Assembly: GCA_017506865.1 (NCBI GenBank)
Contig: JAFCMP010000033.1
Location: 186,001-250,000 of the forward strand
Length of the DNA: 64,000 nt
Origin: Tribonema minus
Lineage: Eukaryota > Sar > Xanthophyceae > Tribonematales > Tribonemataceae
Reading direction: 5' to 3'
A program made the position numbers and the translations under genes. Positions 23,401 to 33,290 of the stretch are shown in pieces (the first letter of the stretch is position 1; each line of letters starts with the position of its first letter). A model generated the notes under the pieces. The model was not told where the DNA came from. It worked only from the letters and a program-made list of their open reading frames with translations, and ran no database searches.

Positions 23401-26400
23401 TGAAGAAGCTGGCATGTGTCAGCCAAGCTGCTTGTGCACCTTTGCATTGCCAATGTGTACGTACGTAGTAGTAAAGTCTTCAAGCTCGCAGGACTGACGA
23501 AGAAAGCTATGCTCATGCACACATGCTCACAGTTATGACGGAGCTGGAATAAGAGCGGCGTGGTGGGCTTGTGTGCTATCGTCCACCTTGCAATGTCACA
23601 AAAGCTTTCAGTGTGGGCTGCGGCGCTTGCACACAGGCATACATCACACCATTTGCAGCTTTCATCAAGCAAACAAGGCGGGACAGCACATAGTGCATGC
23701 ACGCATAAAATGCCAGGTTGACTTGTGCATGCTGCATGCAGTAAGTAGTATGCTGAAAATGCGGTGTCACCAAACCAACAACAATAGTTACCTGCAGGCC
23801 TCGCTCAGCCCAAACGCAAGCTTGCAGTGCAAATGAATTCAAGGCACTTGTGCTATAGGGAAGATCACTCTGTCAGTCTGAGTTTATTGAAGTTGAGTAC
23901 TATTATGGTATTGGCCTGTCTCATCCGCTTCGGTCAATCACTTGTTGGTCGAATCTAGTTCAACTGCAATTGTGAATGTTCTGCAGTGATATTGGAGTTG
24001 AGGTAACTTGAGATTAACAAAGAAATGGCGCAAGTAAAGTAAGATATCACACAAGCAACCCGTTAGGCGCAAATATGGGGTGCAATCACACAAAAATGCA
24101 TATTAGGGATTACTCAACCACCCAGATATAATAATCCATACATGCCATACATGCTTGAAGACATACTACAGGATTGATATCAACTTCAACGTTGCGGTAG
24201 TCAGCAGGTGACAACGGGCGACATGTGACATTACCTAGCTTCAATGATACTTGGCATTAGGGACCGTACATAAAGCGATGGTCTAGGTCGCATTTGCGCT
24301 TTCAGGGTGCGCAATTGGTCTGACTGAGGCCTCTTCCTTGATGTTCGCAGATGTTCAGGAGCCTTATGCAGCGCGCATCGCGTGCTCCTACGGAAGCCAG
24401 TTTTCAGGGGGCGTGGAAGGGACTGTTGGACGCCCTATTGGATGCTGGCGCCAGCGATGACGATGTCATGAAGTACCTCAACGACACGATCTACCCCATC
24501 CGGGAGCGCTGGGCATTCTGCTATCGCCTTGGCGTCCTCACCCTCGGCATCAACTCTACTCAACGTTGCGAGGGGTACTTTGGCATCCTGAAAGCGGAAC
24601 TGTTGAAGGTCACCACGCTCTGCCACCTGAAGCAAACGCTTGAAAATATCACTGCCAGGTAAGAAACCGGCTGCTACAAGCGGATAATCATCTGCCTTCC
24701 TCAGGGTGTTGCTGCACGCGTTGGTCATGGCCAGATATCACAGTGCACTGTGCTCAGTGACTACAGTTTAAAATGTTTGTATACGCGATGCTCTTTTGTG
24801 GATCAGGCCGATGCTAGTGAAATCCAAAATCTCATGACATGTCATATCTGTTTCATTTGCATGTGTCCTTTGATTACCTGTACAGAAGTGGTTTGACTCC
24901 GCTCACTTCGATGCCTTTGTCGCTCTAGGTACACCTCGGAAGATCATCTGTACATGGACGCCACCGTTCGCACGGCTGCTTATGACGTAGCTCTGGAGGG
25001 CATGGACTCCTGTCTGCAAGCCATATACCGCAACCTACTGCTTGTGGCGCGGCAAGACGGCACCTACCACTGCTTCAAGTCTCTTGTGAGCCAAGTGCGG
25101 TCTGCAGATCGGTACTCTGTCAGGACGTGTGCACGGGAGAGCGTGCTGACCGTGAACAGCGATGCTGGTGAGCTGCAGTAAACCTCAGTACATTCCATCA
25201 CTCCATCTCTCAAGACACACCATTACTTCAACTTCAAGCACTTTTGAGGTTAACGACCAGCAATTGGCAGCTCAAGGTGTGTAGGCTTCAAGTGTGCATG
25301 AGGGTAGCTGTTGATGAGCGAAGTATGTTGAGCAAAGCATGTTGTATTCACCACAACTCCTTCGCGTACAGTTGTAGGTGTCAGTTGAAGATTCTCTAAG
25401 CTCAACGCAATTCAGTGCATAGCAGTTGATTCAGTCCACAGTGTAGAATGTGAGGCACCAGCTGCACACCAAAACTCCTTTCTGTATGGGTCACTGCAAG
25501 ATTCTCTCAGCTTGAACGCAATGCAGAATGGCAACTGAGAACGTCCAGTAGTGAAGTAACCAGGGCAGAAGTGTCATTGAGGCTGGGGGAGAAACCCCAG
25601 CAGCCCAGCTGAGGCCTGAGGGCAGCGGCAATCTACTGCCATTAGTGCACTGAGCATGTGCATATCAAATCCGCAGCACTGCAACTGTAACCAGGCCAGA
25701 TGCATTCATTCCAGTCCGTCACCTCTAGCTAGTCCCAGCAGTTTTATTGCAGTACTTTGTTGCATCAGATTCTGATGCTGGTGCCTTGCAGGTTCTGTTG
25801 TTTGGCGTCATTGCCAAGCCCGCGTATGCCACAGGCTTGTAGACTGCAGAAGCCGTACCATCACCACGTCATTGCGTATTCTTTTCTCTCATTTGCCTAC
25901 GAAGGAGCTGTAGTGTGTGATGCGGCACGTCAGCACAGGGTCATCATGTCAACTGAGGGGGGGAAGGGGGGGTCAGGGTCTTCAACTCTTGGTATGATGA
26001 GTCCGGATAAAATCATCTACATGCGAGCGCACACAACGCACATCAGTGAAAAGTGTCCAATGATAACATGAAACCCATGGAACCCACATGTGCAAATGGA
26101 CTCTAGAATGTGGCTTGCATGTGTTCAACTGAGTATGGTGGCATACAAGAACTGTTACATAGATTAGTCAAGGCGTCCATGCTTGACCGGAAGGATTGAC
26201 ATTTCTAATTACCATGGTGCAGATCATACCAGCGTACATATGAACATGGGCGACTGTAGGACAGGCAGGTATTTTGTAAAACTCAGCACTTCTCGTCAGG
26301 CCCATGATGCACTTACCAGACTAGAGCCAAAAGCACAAGTGACACCTCAGGCACAAATCTCAATTCCACTCATCCGCTTATTTTCCTAGACAAAGGTGTT

Positions 26401-27794
26401 CGCTACACAACCACCATCACCATGTTGTCAGTCCCAGCAAGTGCACATGACGTAGGCAGAAGATGTCATAGCGCTGCGTGCTTTTATAGGAAAAGTTGAG
26501 AGCTCATATGCCAGGTGCGAATGCAGAACTAGTTGACAATGTCCATTGTTGCATGTATGACCTTTCATCGAGCTCACCCTTACTGCATACCCTCCTTTGC
26601 AGACGCTGAGGTCGCATCCGAACTCGAGCCTGATGCGCCACTCGATGAAAACGACACCAAGCGGGCCAGCATTATGATGCTGCACAGCATTGTGCAGGGG
26701 AGCTCAGCGTTTGAGTCACACCAATGGTTCACAGTGGAGCCAACCCTTGGCCGCATGTGCCATGACGTCGTCATCGCCATGTCCGGCGCTGCACTTTGCA
26801 GCTGCCTAGAGACAACGCGCACCGGCATGCTCTGCAGGCACATAGTGGCCTGTCTGCCGCATGTACCTGTCGGCACTGTGGGAGGGGGGGCCGAGGAGTC
26901 TGATGAGGATTCCCGTGACGATGCTGGACACAATGGCGCAGCAGCACCGGCCCGTCGCCAGGTAGCTGTGACGCTGACCATGGCGGAGGGTCAGGGGCTT
27001 GGGCTCATCTTTGACTTTTCAGCGGCGCATCCGACGCAGTCAAGGTGAAACAGTTTGTCAGAAGCAAGGCGGCGCCAAGGGTCAAACTGCCGGCAGAGGC
27101 AAGTGGCCTAATTCTCATTGGCGATGTGATTACGGCAATTGATGGGACACCCTTGAGGTGCTTGTCGACAGACAGCGCCAAAGCAGTGATCCAAACCGCG
27201 CGCACGGCAAGCCCAATGCAGACGATCCTGACTGTGCTCAGGACTAGTTGTGCGGGGGGGTGCAGCGCGAACACTGACGCGCTGAGCAGCGTAACGTCGA
27301 GCGCAGCAGCAGCAGCCAACCGTAGAATGCATGTAGCACGACCTGTAGCGCTGGCTGTCTTACGGAACACACAGCGCCGTTGGCTGCGTCCATCTGTGGA
27401 CTTGACAGCATTTTGCATAACCAATGGTGATGGTCAGGAAGTTGTGCTTGCCAAGGTAGTGGCGCTTGCTGCCCAGCGGTATGCAGCAGCAGCAGGTGGT
27501 GTTGTCACCGCCAGTGCGAACAGCGATGAAGCAGTGGCACCTGAGGCCTTGCCTGATAATGCTAGTGTAATCCACGCAAATGTTTTTGCACTTTTTAGAA
27601 AGCTCTGCCAAGACCTGAAAGCAGTGCCACCTCACCAGGCATTGCAGCTGGCTAAGGATCTGTGCAAGATAGGTCGCGACAGGATAGATGGCGTTGTTCA
27701 CGATCCTTTGGTTGTGCACAAGCGGTCTCACAAGCCTCTTAAGAAACGTGCCAAGGACAGTAGCCGTGGGGGCATTAGCAAGAAGCTCAGGTGA
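20448..27794 (+). CDS. MULE transposase with SWIM finger and PDZ domain
   Basis: The transposase cuts and joins DNA at the element ends. Exons: 20448-21275, 22199-22269, 22457-22576, 22718-22841, 24351-24658, 24929-25167, 26603-27794, with matching phases, about 960 codons. Order: FAR1-like DNA-binding domain (CIRCEW, then GHNHDF); DDE core with first D in DCTFGTNKYG, second in FTDRDAAAEAAM, CEWHFFKNI, and E in NSTQRCEGYFG; SWIM finger CSC, nine residues, CRH; then a PDZ-like domain (GLGLIF, then GDVITAIDGTPL, then ILTVLR); and a basic tail. The fourth intron starts with GC (22842). A TGA at 21216-21218 interrupts exon 1, where the frame resumes at once and relatives usually have a bulky residue (TGG to TGA is likely). 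The frame also shifts by one near 27015-27035 inside the PDZ part. A source copy elsewhere may be intact. Confidence 0.85.
24066..24081 (+). repeat. internal fragment of the MULE terminal repeat
   Basis: GGCGCAAATATGGGGT matches the right terminal repeat (30499-30514) over 16 bases, in the middle of a transposase intron. It could be a relic of a nested relative or an internal binding site. Confidence 0.6.
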
Positions 27795-28311
27795 AGGCGT
27801 CGTCTCATGTGACAACGTGAATTATTATGACTGTTGCCTTACGATGTCATCTGTGTTCTGCCACTGCTGTTCAAATCAATGCCACTCAAGTCTAGCATCA
27901 TAGTTCTGTGCATTTGCCATATGACGTTGCTGACAAAGTGTCATGTCATCATGCATATATTAATATCGGCACTAGATCGGATGCGCTGCCGTTGTGACAG
28001 CAGCGTATGTCTATGCAGTTTGCCCCGGAGTAGGTGGTCACGCCTACAAGATCATGCCTGCGAATCACCTTAGCTTCGAACAATCCACCGACAGCCTGCA
28101 TATAGCGCAGGTCGCTGCTTAGGTGTTTACGCGAACGGCAATTCAGTAGCTTGCTGACGCAGCAGATCAGGTTGTGCATGAATCAAAGTCATTGGGTGAT
28201 CACTTCATCGCAACGGCAACAATGCACAATGAAGTCAAGAATTGCACTGTCATGGCAACATCAATAGCCTGGTAAAATTCTGTACATTAATAAAATCAAG
28301 CTCAGGCTTAC

Positions 28312-30350
28312 TGCTGGCGAGCAGCAGCAGTTTCCTGTAGCGAACTATGCTGAGCAGCACCTCCGCAACATGCGCTCCGTCAATACTGTCAACCCGGGTG
28401 TCCTGCGCATTTTCCAGCTCACGACGTACTTTCACCCCTCTGGGTGCCACACATGGCAGCCTGCCCTGTGTTGAATGTTTACACCATGCAAGCCTGACGG
28501 TGTTCCTGTGGACAACAAGCAACGTCCCACCGCTGAGTGTTATTGCGGGCATGAAATGTTGCCCTTACAATATGTTCAGTGCCAGGGGTGCAATCTGTCT
28601 GTCCTGAAAGTTTGCACATGCGCACTGTAACAGGATGCTGGCAGCCAACACCATTTGCGCCAATTCGGCACCACTTGCAATCGTTGTGAATTTGAGCAGA
28701 CACATCATGTAAAACCTCATGCTTCTGTGGTGCCGGTAATCAGATACTATGCAAATGAATCAATCGACTGCCTACAATTACTGCATGACTCGCAAAAGCT
28801 ACCTTCGTTGACCACAGGTGATGTCAACAATTAGGTATTTCAGCATGAAGCGGTTCATTTGCTGAATGCATGAGGATCTTCATGTGCTGCTCCTACAATA
28901 ATGATTTCACACATGAAGAACATATGAGTACTAAATTCCATAGTAAGAAGATCCCATGCTGGTTAGTGACACAAGTTGCACGCAGGCTTGCTTATGCGAC
29001 AATGCTAGCCATCACAAAAGCGCATGACTCACTGATATGCTCCAGCAAAGTCTGAGTGCACAGAGGTGATGCTAAAATTTCGTTCCATCAGATGTCTAAT
29101 TGATGCAAGCCGCTGTTTCCTTCTTGACTGTAATGGGCCCAACTCCTCACAATACTGGTCCCATGTATAGGTCATAATGGTGACCTGCAAAGTGGAGTGA
29201 AGCATCGAAGGTGAGCAGTGACACCAAGTGGCTAGCAGCTGCTGCAACAGACTTCACTATGTTGCACTTAACACAATTGAGTCGTACAATCAACGTCGCC
29301 ATTGTCTCTGTCAAGATCAAAGATAACTGCCGTCCTGTTCGGATTTACTGGGAAATAGGTCCAAAAACAAGCAGACCCTGACTAACGTAGGTCAACGCAA
29401 CCACGACATGGTCACCTGCATGATAAACTACAACGTCAGCTGACCGCACAAATGCGACGCAGTCGCATGCTGCAGCGAGCTGTCAATTGGGATCTTGTGC
29501 TACTGTCATGCGATGCAGTTTTTCAAATTACTACCTATGCTCATAAGTCAAGATTTGCAGCACTGGGCCAGCTATGCCTCTGTATCATGTTGTGCCAGAC
29601 ATGCATGGTTAATTACCACGTGTGCCACAGGCCTTGACATGACATGCTTGTGCAACAGTCAAGCATACTAAGGCAAAGATTGGTTCCAAGTATTTAACAT
29701 TAAGGCCTGTGGCATTACACTGTGGTCTTTGTGCACATATGCTGCTGTGCTGCTGCTATTGCTGCTCCTGTAGAAAGACTGTGCTGCTGCACTTCCACTC
29801 GAACGGCACCAGCAGCTACATACAGTTTATCGTTACTATGTCACAAGGGCTGCAGCAGGAGCAGCAGCAGCACCGAAGTATGATGCAGCAGCAGCTGCTG
29901 CTGCCTGCTGCACTCCGAGCTGGCAGCAACTCTGACACGGCTCTCAGACTGTACACTGCCAACCGCAAGGTGCTGTCTCGCTCTGAGAGTGCAAAACATT
30001 CGACAAGACCAGCTTTTGTAGCTAGCAACAGCAGCGGCAGCAATACCAGTTCATGAAAGCTGATATTGTGGTTGCAGGTTGAACTGCAAATTGGGTTGTC
30101 GGTTGTCGATGGGTAGAAATCCGTGCATGGCGCTATATATGGCTTCATATACATGACGAATGCACCAATATGAAACTATGCAATAATCCATGCTTCAAAG
30201 CCTCTCTCTCCAGGCACACAGATGCTACATACAGACTGGTGAAGCGAGACAGATCATAATTTTGTCGTGTGTCTTCGCCCACCTTGCTTCCGCTCCTGTG
30301 GCAATTGCCGCACCACCACGCAAGCGCATCGATAAGCCACCCTCCTCCAT
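28312..30350 (-). CDS. second MULE gene, unknown product, convergent to transposase
   Basis: I infer a spliced minus-strand gene from phase-matched pieces. Exon 30350-30283 (ATG, MEEGGLSMRLRGGAAIATGA) ends at GTGGGC in phase 2 and joins 30059 to about 29920 (FHELVLLPLLLLATKAGLVE, then RDSTLRLAVYSLRAVSELLP). Exon 29184-29033 (VTIMTYTWDQYCEELGPLQS, then RRKQRLASIRHLMERNFSIT) ends at GTGAGT and joins 28439-28312 in phase (RRELENAQDTRVDSIDGAHV, then AEVLLSIVRYRKLLLLAS), which ends at GTAAGC. A possible last exon with AVGGLFEAKVIRRHDLVG lies at about 28096-27949. The link between the second and third exons is not resolved. No domain recognised; the composition is that of a normal soluble protein. 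A captured host gene or an accessory transposition protein are both possible. Confidence 0.5.
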
Positions 30351-30454
30351 ATCTGGTGGTACGCAACTCGTGACAGCCCCAGGCTGTGCGTGGCTGTAGC
30401 AATCGGCGACGACATCGATGCTGATGCTGCACTTCAAGTGCGCACTGGGCGGGG

Positions 30455-30517
30455 GGGGGGTTGACCCCCCGGGCGCAGACAATTGTGTGCGCCCGCCGGG
30501 CGCAAATATGGGGTTCG
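30455..30517 (-). repeat. right terminal inverted repeat of the MULE
   Basis: It ends GCGCAAATATGGGGTTCG, the exact inverse of the left end. Beyond the 63 bp the two ends differ in the length of a G/C run and then diverge. Confidence 0.95.
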
Positions 30518-30527
30518 GGGGTCAGAC

Positions 30528-31351
30528 ACAGAGTTGATCAGGGTAATTACAATGGGGGAGGAGGAGGTCAGAGACGAGAGTTGATGGATGATGTGAGTGT
30601 GAGTAGTAAAGCGAGTACAAGAAAGCACCCCCCTCCTGACGGAATGGGGGGCGAGCGACCCGGAAACAGACAGCCTGTTGTGTAAGTTGCGCTTAAAGCA
30701 AGTTATCACCTCAACATTTGCTTGAATGTGAAATATGTGCATCACCTCATGTTTTCTGTTGCATTGAGATCATGTTGTACGCATGGTGCGGGGTTACATC
30801 TGCATATTGCCATTAAGCCGTCCTGCCACGTTAACACATCAACACCACCTCCAGCGCTGGGTTTTCTGGCCCTAACCCTAAGTAGCCCCCAACCCTAAAG
30901 TAGGTTTAATTAGTGTCAGGAAGTGAAACGGCTTTGAAGTAGACGATAGAACATGATACCGTGAGCCCTCGAGAGCTCTGCAGGCCGCGAAGCGTGGCCG
31001 CAGGCTTGATACTGCAATGCGATACATGCCAAGTGCCAAAACGCTGCATGCGGTCAGTGCCGCCTGCGCAGCAACACCTCGCGAGCTGGAGAGCCAGCGC
31101 CAGAATCAGCTGGCAGCTTCCTGGATGTTGCCGGAGGGTGTGCCGCTGGGAGCGGCAACAGAACCCCAGCGCGCTGATTGGTGAACGGTTTGTAGCGGCA
31201 CGCACGTACGCATACCCGGCTCGCAACGCCCAGATGCATCGGTAGGAAGTTCCTAGTGCGGAGGCTTGCGCGCGCCATGACTCGCGCCCTGAAAGGTCCC
31301 TCGCCCTATAAACTTCAACTGTAGACTTTTGGAACACAGGAGACCCATCAG
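30528..31351. other. stretch between MULE and ankyrin copy 2
   Basis: No gene recognised. It contains an interstitial telomeric tract at 30870-30900 and overlapping frames on both strands without family features. Confidence 0.4.
30870..30900 (-). repeat. interstitial telomeric repeat, degenerate
   Basis: CCCTAACCCTAA at 30870-30881 and AACCCTAAAG at 30891-30900, with a short interruption. Confidence 0.7.
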
Positions 31352-32679
31352 ATGGTGCGAAGGACCATGAGGAAGATGGCGATGGCGGGTACGCATCCGC
31401 TCCTCGACCCATTGCTAGCTCAGCAGATCTTGGCCTTCCTGCGTCCATCTCTAATGAGCAGGAGCACATGCCGCAACTTTAGATTCGCTATCGATGAGGA
31501 ACGAATGCATCACACGGTGGCGGATGCTGTTGAGAAACATCACCACTCAGTGGCTTCGGATGCTGTCGCGAGCACCACTCTCGTTGAGTGGGCGGTGCTC
31601 AACAAGCTGCAGCCGGAGCTAGCGCTAAGAACATGTATCCGCTACGGCAACCTCGACAGCTTTCGCTGGCTATTTTCGCAGTTCGACCTGCCACTACGTG
31701 ACGACTACTGTTGGCGCGCTGCCCGCGGCGGGCACCTGAAGCTCCTACAGCTGCTACGGCAGAACGGATTCCCTTGGAGCGAGTACACATGCACGGAGGC
31801 CGCGAAGGGCGGGCACATAGCCGTGCTGCAGTGGCTCGTGAGAACGGGTGCCCTTGGATCGACAGCACTTGCTCATGCGCTGCAGCGGCAGGGCAGTTGG
31901 AGGTACTGCAGTGGGCCCGTGCTAACGGGTGCTCTTGCAACCAGTGGGTGTATTTATACGCTGCACGGGAAGGGCACTTAGAGGTCCTGCAGTGGGCGCG
32001 AGCAAACGGGTGCCCGAGTGACGAACGCACATGCTCAGTTGCTGCTGGAGCAGGGCGCCTGCGCGTGCTCATGTGGCTCCGGGAGGATGGGTGCCCATGG
32101 CACGAGGACACGTGCACATCCGCAGCAGCCGCAGGTCACTTGCACGTCCTGCAGTGGGCTCGTGCGAACGGGTGTCCCTGGAACGAGGATACGTGCGCAT
32201 CCGCCGCTGAACATGCGCGCCTAGAAGTGCTGCAGTGGGCTCGTGCCAACGGATGTCCTTGGCGCGAGTCAACGTGCTCACTCGCTGCAGAGAAAGGGCA
32301 CTTCGAGGTGCTGCAGTGGGCTCGTGCCAACGGTTGCCCGTCGGATGCCTCCGTGTGCGAGCATGCTGCACGCAGCGGTGATCTGCTCATGTTACAGTGG
32401 GCTCGTGCAAACGGGTGCCCCTGGAACGAGTTCACTTGCTCAGCCGCTGCAGGGTCTGGGCACTTGGAGCTGCTGCAGTGGGCACGCGCCAATGATTGCC
32501 CCTGGGATGAGGCAACTTGCACCCATGCTGCCATTGCTGGGTGCCTGGGAGTGCTGCAGTGGGCTCGCGCCAATGGGTGCCCATGGAACTCGGACACATG
32601 CAGGTTTGCAGCATTATGCGGGGAGCATCAGGTGCTGCGCTGGGCGCTAGACAATGGATGTCCGCCACTCGCTGCGTAA
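31352..32679 (+). pseudogene. ankyrin-like repeat gene, copy 2, one frame break
   Basis: The ATG at 31352 starts MVRRTMRKMAMAGTHPLLDP, then an F-box-like segment (LLAQQILAFLRPSLMSRSTC) and an array of roughly 27-residue LEVLQWARANGCPW units to the stop at 32677-32679. F-box plus ankyrin-like repeats would suggest a substrate adaptor for a ubiquitin ligase, but the F-box reading is weak. The frame changes once, near 31832, where CAGTGGCTCG replaces the usual CAGTGGGCTCG; otherwise everything fits one protein of about 440 residues. A single missing G could be an assembly error, so the gene may be intact. A CAG/GTGAGC site follows the stop, as in copy 1. Confidence 0.8.
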
Positions 32680-33106
32680 GACAGATCCAGGTGAGCAATA
32701 ATCTCTAGCATGTATGTCGGTGCGGTGAAATGCTTATGCACCGTTCAAGCAGGTTTGTGGCTGCGTGCGTAGAGCTGCGAAGGCATGATCACCACCAGCT
32801 TGTGTTTTCTCTGTATTCCGCTCCACCACACCCTTTCAGGGGCGGCAGGTAGCTTTGTTTGTTTGCTGGCTAGATGTAGCCCGCAAAACTCATGTCAAGA
32901 GTTCAAGTTCGACATCTGATCCAGACTGGTTGCATATCCGCTCGCAAGGCTTGAAAACTAGTCAACAATGACCGCTCCTTCCCTCATTTCGATATTTTGT
33001 TCAATCAGCCAGAGCAGTTTGCCGCAGCTGTTTACCTGAGGTGCACCAGCTGCACTGCCCTGTTCCATCGGCTACCAGGCTGCATAGCTGCCAAGCAGTA
33101 GATCTC

Positions 33107-33290
33107 ATGTCGGCCTCTCTTGGTTGCAGTTCAACAGTTACTTCGCGACTGAACCCCCCTTCTGTACACTTTTGCGGGTGCGCCCAGGGGGGGGATCTCA
33201 AGGAGAGCAGGAGTGGAAGGGTGCTGAAGTCGCCTCTCCGCGGAGCCAATTGCATAGGACACGCGATTCACAGAGTGGCCAAGAAGCAGG
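33107..33290 (+). CDS. possible first exon, partner of 16126-16295
   Basis: The frame from ATG 33107 reads PPSVH, CAQGGDLKES and ANCIGHAIHRVAKKQG, ending at GTAAGT (33291). It is conserved with copy 1 up to and including the donor. See the entry at 16126. Confidence 0.35.

Larger units (their letters stand above)
20016..30517 (+). mobile_element. complete Mutator-like DNA transposon (MULE), 10.5 kb
   Basis: Perfect 63-bp terminal inverted repeats (20016-20078 and 30455-30517) are flanked by a 10-bp direct repeat GGGGTCAGAC (20006-20015 and 30518-30527); 9-11 bp duplications are typical of Mutator elements. One base of the boundary is ambiguous because both sides hold G. Inside are a spliced transposase gene on the plus strand and a second spliced gene on the minus strand, converging. 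Identical ends and intact target duplication point to a fairly recent insertion, although the transposase appears to carry two lesions. The element sits between the two copies of the segmental duplication. Confidence 0.93.

Noticed and set aside
29709-30056. Plus-strand frame with glutamine-rich start inside the MULE
   Set aside because: It lies opposite the better supported minus-strand exon at 30059 to about 29920 and has no splice or family support.
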